Source of the DNA: Thraustochytrium sp. TN22
Lineage: Eukaryota > Sar > Bigyra > Thraustochytrida > Thraustochytriidae
DNA: 24,452 nucleotides
Direction: 5' to 3'
Assembly (NCBI GenBank): GCA_013306675.1
Contig: JABLUY010000377.1
Coordinates: 1 to 24,452, forward strand
The position numbers and the translations under genes are program-made. How positions within the stretch are numbered: the first letter of the stretch is position 1; every line of letters starts with the position of its first letter. Below are positions 9,145-19,410 of this stretch, piece by piece. The notes under the pieces are model-generated. The model did no database searches. It saw only the letters and a program-made list of their open reading frames with translations, and was not told where the DNA came from.

Positions 9145-9600
9145 TGGCAGATACAGCGGAAGACCTTGGGTAGCCCTCCCCCAGATGAGGCTCGGGACTC
9201 AGACAGGCTGCTCGGGAGGCGCCCGCCCTCTCCGGGGATACCGTCGCGAGGCCAGTCTCGAGGAGCGAGCGGCTAGTGGCACGCGTCTTGACCGGGAGAG
9301 CGCGGCCTGCAGCCAGCGACAGACAGCGGCCCGCCATGCACGACGCGCCGGCCAGGATGGGCGTGGACGGCTCCGTCCGGCACTGCGGTCGTCGAGCGTC
9401 GTGTTATGGCTGGCCGCCGTCAAGATGCTTCGGTATGAGGAAAGCTGGCCGTAGTGGTCGCAAGCTAGGGTAGGCCTAAGCTTAGCCCTAGAGGAAGCGG
9501 ACGAGGCCTTTGTTTGTGTCAGGTTGAAGCCGCAAACGGCCACCACGTGATTGCGAAGCGAATACACAACCGGCATCGGCCAGTTGCCCAGGCATGAACT

Positions 9601-11640
9601 GTGGGTGCAGCTTTCCCCAAAGCGCTGATCACGATGGATACCATGTACGTCATGGCCGCACGAGATGTCGACAGCAGAGCTGCACCCACCAACTTGAAGC
9701 AGCGCTGCAGCGGCTGCACCCACCAACTTTGGGGTGCACGTTCTGTTGTCCAGTCGCAGCTCTCCCAGCTGGCTGCTGCTGGAGGCGATCGGACACGGCG
9801 ATTCGCGAAAGACTTCAAGCAGGGGTGGGAGGAGGCCACGCACGGCCAGCTTGCCAGCCAGGGCCTGCCAGGCATTTCGCGGTTGTGCCTACCCTGGGAA
9901 GTTATGGCTGGGACAAATCATGATGGATGCGCTCGGCGACCGAGCAATGACCAGCATGAGTTGGTTGTACGACAGTTCGAGTCATGCCAGTGCGTCCAGG
10001 TCGGGTTGCGCAAGAGGTTGGCGGACCGCGGCCACGTACGCTACAGCTGCGACTCAGGCCGCCTGGCAGCCAGGCAGGCAGACAGGCCTGCGTGCTTGCT
10101 AAGGGCCGCAGGTGAGCTAAGCTTGCGAGGAGCAGCCCGAGGCACTGCAGCAGCGGCAGTTGGTCCGCGCACAACCGCGTCGTACGTCTCGGAGTTGTTT
10201 TCACTCTTTCGGGAGGTGCCGTGCTGATGACGGCGGCGGCGCAGCAAGCGACGCGCGAGCTCCGGTCCGGTGCACAGCGGAGCTGGCCAATCGCGATCGC
10301 GAGCGCGCGTGCGCAGGCTTCTCTCGGCCGCGAGCGATCGCCGACATGGGGGGAGAGGAAGAAGGGCTGGGATGGGGTGAGCAGGTTACGGCGGGATCGA
10401 TCCCTTGAATTGGCTCCGAAAAGCGCAAGAAATTGCCGCCGAGATTGTGAGTCAACGCGCGCGTACCCCCATCAGAGGCGAGGCGGCCAAAGCTGCGACG
10501 CGGAAGTCGGCCCCGCGTCGTTCCCGATCGGGACGCCTGTGGGTTTCTCTCTCCCCTTGGCCTGCTCTTAGCAGCTCCTGAACTTAAGCAGTACCATGGT
10601 ACGATTTGAACTTCGTTCCCGAGGGCCTGGTGGAGACACCCGAGTCGATCAGACCGCCCGGCCGGGCCAGCCGCTGGCCGGCCAGCTACTAAAATAAAAA
10701 GCGCTAGAGCTTGCTAGTGGCAGTCAGCTTTCGAACGATCAAGTGCCCATGCGCATTGCGACGCAAGCACGCTGGCTCAAGCGGCGAAAGACGCCAACTC
10801 GCTCGCCACGCCGCAAGCGCCGCGAGCTGGCTGACGAGTCTGCCAGTGCGCCGCTGAGCGGCCGCTCGCCTCGCCTCGCCTGCCGGGGGCCAGAGGGAGG
10901 AAGGTAGCAAGCAAGCTGAGCAGGCTCGGCAGGGCGGGCGGCGTGCAACGAGCCCGCTAGAGGCGCTCCAGCGGGGCCGGGCTTGTCTCGCCGCGCGGTC
11001 CGGCACGGCAGCAGGCTCAGGCTGCCGTTCGTGGGGCGGTCAGTCGAGAGGCTGGTTACTTTCCCGCTCAGCCGCCTGGCCACGGAGCGGCGACGGTGGC
11101 GGGCGCGGCGCAAGCCAATGCAGCCCTTCGCTTCGCCACTGTGCGAGCGTTGAGGAGCCCTGGCAGCTGGGACGCGCGCGAACTGTTCAGGCCGCCTTCA
11201 AGTTGGGCCGCCTTGCTTGGGCCGGAAGCCACGCGGGATGGGGCGCCTCCCTCGTTCACTGGCAGGTGATCTCGCGACGAGGTGCCAGTACTTGCTCGCC
11301 GCTTGCTTCAACAGGCTCGCCGGCCGGGCAAGGCGGCGCCGCGGCAGCGGCACGCCTGTCGGGCACGCAGGGGCGGCGGCGCTACAGCGGCGCAGCCAGG
11401 CCCGGGAGCTGTGCTGTTTACGGTCAGTTAGAGCTCGATGGTGGGGCGAATTTATGCGCTTGCAGTGAGGGAGGGTTGGGACCGCAGCGCCGTCGCTTTT
11501 GCTGCCATTGCACTGGCAGGCGCTATTTGGCACGGCCGGCCACGGCGCAATGTGCAGTGCGCGCATTACGCGGCGCCTGACGGCCAGCCGTTGGCGGCGG
11601 CCAAGGGCCACAGCGCGGGCGGCCGATGAGCACGGCGAGC
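9601..11640. other. Gap, second part: no recognisable gene
   Basis: Open frames up to about 200 codons exist on both strands without domain resemblance. Near the left end GTGGGTGCAGC (9601-9611) recurs in inverted form at 9679-9689 and 9713-9723. Around 10655-10687 there are overlapping GGCCGG/CCAGC words. An AT-rich patch (10689-10700) contains AATAAA on the plus strand but has no gene before it. Confidence 0.45.
9679..9729. repeat. 17-bp direct repeat GCTGCACCCACCAACTT, two copies
   Basis: Identical copies lie at 9679-9695 and 9713-9729. The first 11 bases also occur inverted at 9601-9611. CCCCAAAG (9615-9622) likewise has an inverted partner at 9727-9734. The arms are not in hairpin order, so this is a small repeat cluster rather than one stem. 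Confidence 0.8.
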
Positions 11641-11661
11641 AAGCGAGCGAGCGAGCGAGCT
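11637..11661. repeat. (GAGC)n-type tetranucleotide repeat
   Basis: Consecutive GCGA/GAGC units with one variant (GCAA) at the left. Confidence 0.8.
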
Positions 11662-12036
11662 AGAAAAGGAGGGGTCTGGCGAGCAAGCGAGCGAACAAGA
11701 CTCGCAGAAGCCTGGCAAGCAAGCGCCGCGAGATCGCCAGTGACGGTAACATTATGACTCGGCTTTGGTGAGTTCCACTCAAGTATACTCAAACCGAAAC
11801 CGAGTCAGGTCGGCTCCAATGCGGCTCGACTTCGCTTGTGCTCACGGCTAGCACGCCAGCCAGACGGCAGCCCGGCTCGGGGTGGATCCCAGACTGGTGA
11901 CGGCGCGATGACGCCGTCACGCCGCAGAAGCCACAGCCGCTGTCGGAGAGAGTCGGAAGTCGCCGTGGCCGCCGACGCTTCCGCTGCTTCGTCGGCCCGC
12001 AGCTGCGGCAGCTCAGCACAGGCAAACGAGAGAAGG

Positions 12037-12143
12037 ATCTATCGATCGATTGTTCGATCGATTGATTCCGGGCTGGGTGATGGATGGATGGATGGATGGA
12101 CGAATGGATGGATCGATCGGACGGATCGATCGATCGATCGATC
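12037..12143. repeat. GATC/GATG tetranucleotide block
   Basis: ATCGATCGATT-type words (12042-12065) are followed by five (GATG) units (12079-12100) and five perfect GATC units (12124-12143). The GATC and ATCGAT words are self-complementary, so the block can form small cruciform or hairpin structures. Confidence 0.8.
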
Positions 12144-12317
12144 AACCGTTCGTTCGCTGGCTAACCAAACTGATCGCCAACCTGTGCGATGCACTGGCCT
12201 GCTGACCTGCTCGCGGTTCCTTGCAGCTGACGTCTGCAGGCCTTCTCCGCAGGCCTTTCCCGTCGACGCCCCGGCCGCTATTCGCCCGGTGGTGCGCTCT
12301 CCAGTCTCCAGCAAGCG

Positions 12318-12380
12318 CTAGCTCTCGTGGAGAGAGCTCTAGCTAGCTAGAGCTCTAGCTAAAGCTAGCGCGCTCAGCGC
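12318..12380. repeat. Cluster of palindromes (AGCT/CTAG/GCGC words)
   Basis: A perfect 24-nt palindrome occupies 12333-12356 (AGAGCTCT at its left, its mirror at its right, AGCTAGCTAG in the centre). To its left GCTCTC and GAGAGC can pair across a short loop. To its right AGCGCGCT, itself self-complementary, occurs twice separated by one base. Confidence 0.75.
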
Positions 12381-12754
12381 GCTCCATTCCAATTCCATAC
12401 TTGCTTGATTGCCTTGGTTGCGCCGTAGCTGGCTCGTCCGTCCAAATATTAGAACGGCCTGGCGCATCCCCTTCTCGCAGCTTTCTTTCGGCGGCCATGT
12501 TCGCACCGTGCTGGCGCCGCCGTGCACGCGTCCTCACCGACGGCGCACGGTGCAGCGCCGGAAGTTGCGTTGGCCACGACTGGCGCGAGCAGCGCCGCAA
12601 GCCTGGAGTCTTGCGCTTCGGTTCAGGCCGCCTCGCTCACTCCCCTTGGCTCCCCTTTTTCGAGGCGCTACGGAGCCCCAGGCACGGCCCGGGCGAGAGA
12701 AGCGCGCCCGCCGCGCTGCCACAGCACGAGGGTTGATGAGCCGCAAGCGGACGG

Positions 12755-12808
12755 CGCGCGAGCGAGCGCGCGAGCGAGCGCGCGAGCGAGCGAGCGAGCG
12801 AGCGAGCG
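12755..12808. repeat. (GCGA)n/(GCGC) tetranucleotide repeat
   Basis: Alternating GCGCGCGAGCGA units pass into pure (GCGA)n. This is the densest example of the GAGC-type array, which is also found at 11637-11661 and, in shorter form, near 16400-16440. Confidence 0.85.
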
Positions 12809-13538
12809 GCTCGGAGCGGGCGATCGGTCCAACGTCCTTGACTGACCGCAAGATTCAAGCATCGGCCAGCCAGGCAGGCCGCCAGACGTATGCAAGGAAG
12901 CAGGCACGCTAGGCCTGGCAACCACGTGCCTGCCCTTCTTCCGGCCGCCAGCCAGCGCCTACCTGCCAGGATGTACTCATCCTGTCCGCGCGGCGGTCTT
13001 TCGCCATAACCGTGGGGGTCCCGTCCTGCCGCGTGCTCCCGTGGCCGCCCTCCCACCGTCGAGCGACCGGCCGCGCAAGCCTGACAGACAGACGGACGAG
13101 CTCCAGCCTCGCCTCGGGCCGCGGCCGCCACTGCTCCTGCCGGACGAACGCCGCGTTCGCCGGCCAGGCCGGCAGAGCCTGGCGCGCTGCCAGCTCTGGC
13201 GCAGCAGCGGCAGGCCGGGCACGCCGCGCGGCGCCGCTGCGCCAGAGTCCGGAATCCGGATCGTGTCGGTGACCTCCGAGTCGTCGTGCCTGGAAGCCGC
13301 CAGGTCGCGGCTGCGCGCCAGCCGGAATGGAGGAAGGAAGCGCTGCAAGATTGGAAGAGAACGACTCGGCGGCGAAAGACCGCGCCGTGGTGGCCTGGCA
13401 GGGCCACAGCTCGGCGGCCTGCTGGGCCTCGGGCGGCCTGTGAGGCAGCGCATGACTGGGAGTCTGTGGCGCGCGGCCAGCCTGCCCGGCCAGCAGCCTG
13501 CAGTGAGCGGCCGCGTGACTGCTTCGACTACCGCTGGG

Positions 13539-13573
13539 CAGCGCAGCGCAGCGCAGCGCAGCGCAGCGCAGCG
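13539..13573. repeat. (GCGCA)6+ pentanucleotide microsatellite
   Basis: Six or more perfect GCGCA units. The same unit reappears near 15918-15984. Confidence 0.9.
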
Positions 13574-13602
13574 GCCGGCTCGTCCTAACATCTAAAGCGC
13601 GC

Positions 13603-13677
13603 GGCTCGGCTCGGCTCGGCTAGGCTCGGCTAGGCTAGGCTAGGCTAGGCTCGGCTCGGCTTGGCTAGGCTCGACTC
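13603..13677. repeat. (GGCTN)15 pentanucleotide array
   Basis: Fifteen consecutive five-base units. Fourteen are GGCT followed by C, A or T; the last is GACTC. The fixed period with a variable fifth base suggests an older array than the perfect ones nearby. Confidence 0.9.
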
Positions 13678-14054
13678 GGAGGCCAGGAAGGCGACGCGTA
13701 GTCGGACGCGCGAAGCGTGCGCACGAAGCCTTGCCGGTGCGGCGCGCGGCGCGCCCCCGGCGCCACCGGGTCCTGCTGGAGCGTTCGTTCAACTTCGTTG
13801 GCGAGCAGCTAGCTAGTAGCTAAGCTACCCGGCGAGGCGTGGCGAGCTGAGGCGCCGCGGACACGCCGGCTCGCAGGGAGGGCCGGATCGGTCGATCGGT
13901 CGACGGCGCAGAGCGCAGGGCGTCTTCGGAGCTCGCTCGCTCGGGACGCTTGGCGGACGGTGCGACTCAGGCTGGCGGACGTTGCCGCGGCCATGCACTG
14001 CACAGGCGCTGACTGTAGACTTGGCGTGCGCCGCGGCCGGCGAGCGGCCGCGCG

Positions 14055-14076
14055 GCTAGCTAGCTAGCTAGCTAGC
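14055..14076. repeat. (GCTA)5 self-complementary tetranucleotide repeat
   Basis: Five GCTA units plus GC, forming a palindromic tract able to fold on itself. Confidence 0.9.
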
Positions 14077-15742
14077 CAGTCACTCAAGGACACACGATGA
14101 CCGCCGCCGCGCTCATCTCGCAGAGCCGTGCAGAACTGCGCAGAACTGCGGCGAGGCCAGGGTGCACGACGTCGCTGCGTGCTGGCAACTGGCCAGGTGG
14201 AGCAGCTAGCTCCCGCGCAGGTATGTGCTTCGCGCTGCCTGCGCTTTCAAGGCCCCCCCTGGTTGACGCAGGGGCCTGGCTCGCGAACTGCGCCCCGCGG
14301 GAGCCTCGCGTGGCCCACCGGCGCCGTGCGCTCGACGCTTGGTCGCTGGGAAGCCGAGCCCGGTGGCGGGACGCCCGATTGGCGCCAAGGCGACGTGCGG
14401 CCGCGAGCCGCCCGACGACCGCAGGGAGGCGTTACGGCGTGGCCTTGGGGCCTCGCGCTGGCGCTTGTTGGTCGCTGTGCTTGTACTTTTCGTTTGCTCC
14501 AAGACGCCACAAAAGCCGACGCCGTTGCGCTGGAGGAGCTCGTGATCGCTTGCCGGCACTGGCTAAAGACTTACGGAGGCGTGACGCGCGCGCGTGAACA
14601 CGCCGCGAGAACCGGACCTTGCTTGGCGGGCTCGCCCGCGCGCTTCAAACGGCAGGCCAGCTGTGGCCGCGGCCACGGCTTTGGCTTCGGTGGCGGCCTC
14701 CGAGGCAGCGGCCTGCAGCGGCGGCGGCTACCACTGAGCTGTTCGCGGCCATTGTCCGGACGCGCAGTGCCGGAGCCAGTGCCCTCGTGCCTTGGCAGCC
14801 TTGCCCTGTTCCCAGCCAGCCAGCCGGGCCGAGGCGATGCGAGCCAAGGGACGCTTCGCTGCGCGAGGGCTGCGCAGCCGCGGCCCGGCCGCGGGCCTCA
14901 GGCCCTTGGCAGGCCAGGCCACGGAGGCCACGACGAGCCGCGCGCGCGCGAGGCGGGCGAGGCGCCCCGGAGACGATGCGAGGCGGTGCGAGGTGGCCGC
15001 GGCTCGCCTGCGGGTTGCCTTGCCAGCGATAGACGCCGGCAGCGCGCCCAGGCTGCTGACTGCTGAAGACCCGAGGCGGCGAGAGCCTACCCATCAAGCA
15101 AGCAAAAGTCGGGAGTAAACTTGGTAGCCCAAACTTGAAGAAACGAAGCAAAAGCCGAAGAAAGACAGCCGTGCTCTCAAGGAGAAGGAAGCCAGGGAGG
15201 CCGGCGCGACGCGTTGCGTCCCACTGAAAGCGGCGAGGCGCGGGTGCACGGCACTGGGGACCAAAGCCGTGGTGAGGCGGATCGCGAGTGGCGATGACCT
15301 GTGTGAGCGACTGATTGACGCGGCTGCGCTCTTGCGATGCTTGCGAGATGGCTGCGGGGCGCTGTGCGAGCGAGCCACCGCAGTCGCCACAGCAGAATGG
15401 CAGGCGCAACCCCGCGGCGAACGCCCGGAAACTGCCCCCACAGTCCAGGCGGTGAAACAGCCCAGCTTTCGAACAAGGACAGCCGCGCGCGGTCCACCAC
15501 AGACTTGCCCAGCTTGCCGCGCCCTGCCCCCAACTCACCTATCGCGTATAGCGCAGATAGACAGTACCCTGGCACTGGTAAACAGTACTAGGTGTTTGTG
15601 CGTGGGCTGCCTCGCCCGCCGCTGTCGCCGCCGCCGTCGCCGCCCGTGCTGCGCCGCGTCCAGCCCGGCGAGCCGAGCCGACCCAAGCCAACCCAGCGAA
15701 GCCGAGGCAGCCGAGGCGGCCGCGCCAAGCCAAGCCAAGGCA

Positions 15743-15896
15743 GCCGACCGAGTCGGGTCGCCGACCGAGTCGGGTCGGGCCGGCCGAGTGGAGTCGAGTC
15801 GAGCCGAGTCGGGTCGGCCAGGGCGAGTCGAGTCGAGTCGAGTCGAGTCGAGCCGAGTCGAGCCGAGTCGAGTCGGGTCGGGTCGAGGCGAGTCGG
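15743..15896. repeat. (GAGTC)/(GGGTC)/(GAGCC) pentanucleotide array
   Basis: It begins with a 17-bp duplication (15743-15759 and 15760-15776) and continues as five-base units that are mostly GAGTC with GGGTC and GAGCC variants, broken briefly near 15815-15825. This is the longest period-5 tract in the window. Confidence 0.85.
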
Positions 15897-15917
15897 GCGT
15901 CGCGAGTCGCGCGTTGT

Positions 15918-15984
15918 GGCGCAGCGCACGCAGCGAGCGCAGCAGCGCAGCGCAGCCGCAGCGCAGCGCAGCGCAGCGCAGCGC
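15918..15984. repeat. (GCGCA)n pentanucleotide array, imperfect
   Basis: Interrupted GCGCA/GCAGC units become a perfect run at 15961-15983. It has the same unit as the array at 13539-13573. Confidence 0.8.
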
Positions 15985-16909
15985 CAGCTGCCGGCGGTCG
16001 CGGCGGGCGGCGGCCGGGCGCGGGAGGCGGGCGCGGCGCGACGCGGCGCAGAGCGAGCTGCCGCAGGGCCTCGCGACGCGACGCGGTCGCTCGCGCGCCC
16101 CTCTCTCTCTCCCCCTCCCTCCCTGCAGCAGCGCCAGTGCGAGGCAGGCAGGCGAAGGCGGGCCGGTCGGGCCCGGCCGCGCGCGCCAGAGGGGACGCGC
16201 GGCGGCCGTCGCGCGCGGTCAATCGCGGCGGGGCGGCGCGCCACGAGACAAACAGAACCCAATCAATCCATCAATCGCTGCGCGAGCTCGCTCCGAGAGG
16301 GCGGCGCGGCGCGGCGCGCGGGCAGCGGCGCGGCGGCGAGCAGGGCAGCGGCGGCGAGCGGCGGCAGCAGCGCGGACGCGTACGGGTGCGAGCGCGCGAG
16401 CGGGCGCGCGAGCGAGCAGGCGCGCGAGCGAGCGAGCGAGCGGCGCGGGACGCGACGCGACGTGACTCACTCGTCCGCAGGAGCGACAGGCGAAGAGCCA
16501 ACCGGAGAAGGGGAAGCAAGCAGAGGCGCAAGCAACAACAACAGAAGGGGCGGCGGCGCAGCGCAAAGAAAGCGTAGCGCGCAAGGCTTGCGAGCAGGGC
16601 TTGCGCCGCACGCGGACAGCCAGCGGCGAGACGAGACGCCAGGCCCGCGTGCGCGCGAACGCCAGGTGGGCGCGCGGTGGCGGCGACGAGGGCCGGTACG
16701 CGGGCGATCTCCCTGAAGACATTTGGCTCGCGTAGGTCGTCCGCGTGAGCACGCGTCCAGAAGTCGCTCGTTCGCTCACTGTTGGAGTTGGAGGAGGAAG
16801 GGAGGGAGAGAGCGAGCGAGTAGGCCCGCGCGCGCGCAGCGACAGCGCGCGCTCAGAGCAAACAGCAAAGAGGCGCGGCAGGCGAAGCGGCCGCGCGGAG
16901 CGCCGCCGC

Positions 16910-17010
16910 GTGAGTGGACACGCGCGGCGTGAGCGCTAGCCGGGCGTGAGCGCGCCTGGTTTTTCTTTCTTCTTCTTCTTCTGCTTCTTTTTTTTCTCTC
17001 TGTGGGGCAG
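16910..17010 (+). other. Putative 5'UTR intron of the AP2 gene
   Basis: A strong acceptor, a long C/T tract (16961-17000) followed by CAG at 17008-17010, stands 62 nt before the AP2 ATG. GTGAGT at 16910 is a good donor and would give a 101-nt intron, close to the three proven ones here. Other GTGAGC donors lie at 16929 and 16945. No ATG lies in the frame that would splice in, so the upstream exon would be non-coding. No CTGAC branch word is present, which weakens the call. Confidence 0.4.
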
Positions 17011-17072
17011 TTGTGTCTCTGCCCGGCTCAACGAGCAAGAGGAACGCCCGTGGTACTGGTCGCGGGAGCAGG

Positions 17073-18686
17073 ATGCGCCCCCTCGGTGTACAGACTACCG
17101 CTGGTGCGGCGGTGACGCAACAGCAGCAGGGGCAGCAGCAGACAGCGAATGAGCAGCAGCAGCAGGGGCAGCAGCAGCAGCAGCAGGCGCTCAGCGTGCA
17201 CGAGCAGCTGCAGGCGCGCCTGCAGGCGCACCTGCAGGAGCAGCAGCAGCAGCAACACCAACAAGCGTTCCCGTTCCCGCTGTCCATGGACGTGGTCAAT
17301 GCGCTGCGCGCGCAGCAGGTCTGGCCCATGACCACACCGCCACAGCAACAACAGCAAGCAAGCAACCATCCGTGGAACCTGCAAGTGCGCGAGGCCATGG
17401 CTGATGCAAGCAACGAGGGCTCTCGCTCGCGTCTGCTGCAGGACCTTCTGGCCAACTACTCGGCAGGCTTCGGCACGAGCTCGCAGATGGCGGCGGCCAA
17501 CACGCTGTCTGACCTGCGCTGGCTCACCAACGCCTCGCGGTCTTCCTCGCAGTCTTCGCTGCCTCAGGCATCGCTCGCCGCCGCGCAGCACCAGCACCAG
17601 CAGGTGACGCACGAGACCACGCAGCAGCACCAGCAGCCGCCGTACACTACGGTCGTGAACGCGCTCAAGGAAATGGCATCGGTTTCCGAGGAGGCGCGCA
17701 AGCTTGCTGCCCTGCAGCAGCTCCTGGCTGACTGCAGGGCGCGCCGGCCCTTTTTCATCACGGCCCCGGGCGCGGCCACGGGCGACACCTCGCTGCCGCC
17801 GCCGCCGCCGCATCCGACGGCCGCAGCCGCAGCCTCGGCCACGACTGCCACCGCCATGTCCCGCTGCATGCAGCCGCAGGACGAGCCGGACCTCGGTCAC
17901 CAGCTGCCGCAGCCGCAGGACGCATCACATGCGCACTTCCTTAGCCAGCAGCTTCTCGCCATGCAGGGCTCCCTCACAAGCCCGGCGCTCCACTCACTCA
18001 TGATGCTCTCGTGCTCCCGCGCCAACCAGAACAACATGAACTCCAGCAACAACAACAACATCAACAACGCCGGCTCCTCCATGCCAAGCCTCCTCGGCAG
18101 AATGGCACCCGGCACGTCCAGCGCCGCTGCGGCTGCTGCGGCCGCAGCCACAGCCGCGCTCAAGCAGGCGCGCATGACCGGCCGCAAGCGCAGCTTCTCA
18201 GACGAGGATGACGAGCGCACCGTGCCTGGCGACAGCATCAGCATGCCGGACCTCTGCAGCCGCAGCGGCAGCGTGAGCTCCCTGCCTGCCTTCGGAGGCG
18301 TCCGCGACACCAAGACGGAACCGGGCCGCGACACGCCGCCCGGCTGGGACTCGGCTGCGTCCTCCTCTGCTGACTCCAAGACTGACCCAGGTGATGGATC
18401 CTACAAGAAGCGCCGCAAGCGCCGGCGCATCAAGCCCTGGAGCTCGCGCTACCAGGGCGTCTCCTGGCACAAACGCGACCGCCGCTGGGTCGCGCGCGTC
18501 TGGGTTGATGGCAAGACGCAGAACCTTGGCACCTTCGTCAGCGAGGAGCACGCTGCCCTCGTCGTCGACCGCCGCGTCATCAAGGTTTTTGGGGAGGATG
18601 GTGGCGGAATGCCGCTCAACATCCCCGTCAAGGCTGAGCGCTGTCGTCTCGCCGTGCAGTACGGCCTTTCGGATCCTGATGTCTAA
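17073..18686 (+). CDS. AP2-domain transcription factor with poly-Gln/Asn/Ala tracts
   Basis: Likely a nuclear sequence-specific DNA-binding regulator of 537 residues. The single AP2/ERF domain is near the C-terminus (about 458-518). Visible signature elements are RYQGVSWHKRDRRW, VARVWVDGK, LGTF (485-488) and EEHAALVVDRR, ending in LNIP. A basic stretch just before it (KKRRKRRRIK, 445-454) is a good nuclear signal and may add DNA contacts. The rest is low complexity: Gln-rich 16-38, 47-64 and 91-95, a Pro run 242-246, Asn-rich 318-332 and an Ala run 351-359. Such regions are typical of transactivation or condensate-forming segments. The ATG at 17073 is the first ATG in frame; a GTG 60 nt upstream is open but unlikely. 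Target genes are unknown. The gene converges with PdxK. Confidence 0.9.
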   Translation: MRPLGVQTTAGAAVTQQQQGQQQTANEQQQQGQQQQQQALSVHEQLQARLQAHLQEQQQQQHQQAFPFPLSMDVVNALRAQQVWPMTTPPQQQQQASNHPWNLQVREAMADASNEGSRSRLLQDLLANYSAGFGTSSQMAAANTLSDLRWLTNASRSSSQSSLPQASLAAAQHQHQQVTHETTQQHQQPPYTTVVNALKEMASVSEEARKLAALQQLLADCRARRPFFITAPGAATGDTSLPPPPPHPTAAAAASATTATAMSRCMQPQDEPDLGHQLPQPQDASHAHFLSQQLLAMQGSLTSPALHSLMMLSCSRANQNNMNSSNNNNINNAGSSMPSLLGRMAPGTSSAAAAAAAAATAALKQARMTGRKRSFSDEDDERTVPGDSISMPDLCSRSGSVSSLPAFGGVRDTKTEPGRDTPPGWDSAASSSADSKTDPGDGSYKKRRKRRRIKPWSSRYQGVSWHKRDRRWVARVWVDGKTQNLGTFVSEEHAALVVDRRVIKVFGEDGGGMPLNIPVKAERCRLAVQYGLSDPDV

Positions 18687-19093
18687 ATGCCGTGCCGTGC
18701 TTGCAAAGCGCAAGCAAAGCAACGCACGCACACAAGGACGCACGCGACATTACGCCCTCAAGCTCCCGCCTGCCAACGGCGCAACTTCTAAAATTGTTGG
18801 CGCTCTTCGGCAACCTCCCAAGCAATGCCTTTTACACACACACACTCACACCTGCCTGTCCTGTTCTCTTTTTTGGATTGACCGCACCTACCACGCTCAA
18901 GTAGGCGCCTCGTAGCGACTGTATGAAAAGAAATCGAAGCCACGTCCGACTTGTCTTGCAAGCGCAAAGCAGTACACATCTCTCTCTCTCTCTGACTTGC
19001 AAGCATGTGTCACGCATCTCGATCGGGCTTTGGCGGCTGCACGTGGTGTAGAGAGAGAGCTTCGAAAAGCCGCGCGGGGCCCCGTCTCGACGG
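18687..19093. other. Convergent 3' flank between the AP2 gene and PdxK
   Basis: 407 nt between two facing stop codons. It contains a CA-rich run (18834-18850) and a CT run (18979-18993), and no recognisable gene. It must hold both 3' untranslated regions. Confidence 0.6.
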
Positions 19094-19410
19094 CTACAGA
19101 GCCCGCACCTCGATCGGGCTCGCGTCCAGGTCCGGCTCCTCAATGTCCTTGCGGCTCTGGATGAGCAGCAGCTCGCCGTTCGGGTTCGTGCCCGCCTCCT
19201 TGCCGCGCCTCGTGCGTGACACCACGGCGTGCATCGTTGCGCAAGCGTGCCGAATACACGCCTCCACGTCGCCATCCAGTCGCTCCATCCACGCTAGCAG
19301 CAGCGCCGCAATCAAGTCACCCGTACCGGTATAGTGGCCCGCCACGCGTGGCTGCCGCGCCTCGAAAAGTCGCGGCTCGGCGTCCTCCTCGCCTTGCAGC
19401 TGCAGCTGCA

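Larger units (their letters stand above)
7547..9600. other. Start of the 9.4-kb gap: no recognisable gene
   Basis: This begins with the presumed promoter and leader of the minus-strand SDR. Open frames occur on both strands (for example 8157-8864, +) but none resembles a protein family, and there is no clear coding signature. The content is GC-rich and heavy in CAGC/GCCAG words. Local features are three copies of TGCGTCGC (9061-9083) and a long G-rich run (9113-9144). No tRNA or other RNA gene was found. Confidence 0.5.
11662..14054. other. Gap, third part: microsatellite-rich, no recognisable gene
   Basis: This stretch contains many of the tetra- and pentanucleotide arrays (listed separately), a palindrome cluster near 12318-12380, and long chance open frames in between whose translations are dominated by the repeats. 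No domain, tRNA or conserved RNA was recognised on either strand. Confidence 0.5.
14077..16909. other. Gap, last part, and far upstream region of the AP2 gene
   Basis: There is no recognisable gene. Large open frames (14128-15066 + and 15269-16465 +, and 14645-15538 on the minus strand) have compositionally biased translations without any known domain. The right half is dominated by pentamer arrays (15743-15984) and by Arg/Ala/Ser-coding low complexity to about 16900. The end may contain a non-coding first exon of the AP2 gene. Confidence 0.45.

Noticed and set aside
9968-9990. tRNA B-box-like GTTCGAGTC
   Set aside because: Neighbouring sequence does not give a proper T stem, acceptor stem or A box. 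Other TTCGA/TTCAA words (near 6098 and, on the minus strand, near 10610) failed in the same way.
10693-10698. AATAAA polyadenylation signal
   Set aside because: No plus-strand gene ends nearby, and the eight genes here do not use this word at their ends.
5951-15140. Word AACTTGAAG recurring at 5951, 9691 and 15132, and inverted at 11196
   Set aside because: More frequent than expected for a nine-base word, but the flanks are not similar and no consistent position relative to genes is seen.
14128-16716. Several long plus-strand open frames (312-398 codons) in the gap
   Set aside because: They start at non-ATG or weak starts, overlap each other in different frames, are driven by pentamer and GAGC repeats, and match no family.
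17028-17900. Leu-rich minus-strand frame opposite the AP2 gene
   Set aside because: It is produced by the CAG/CTG-rich glutamine tracts read in antisense, not a membrane protein.
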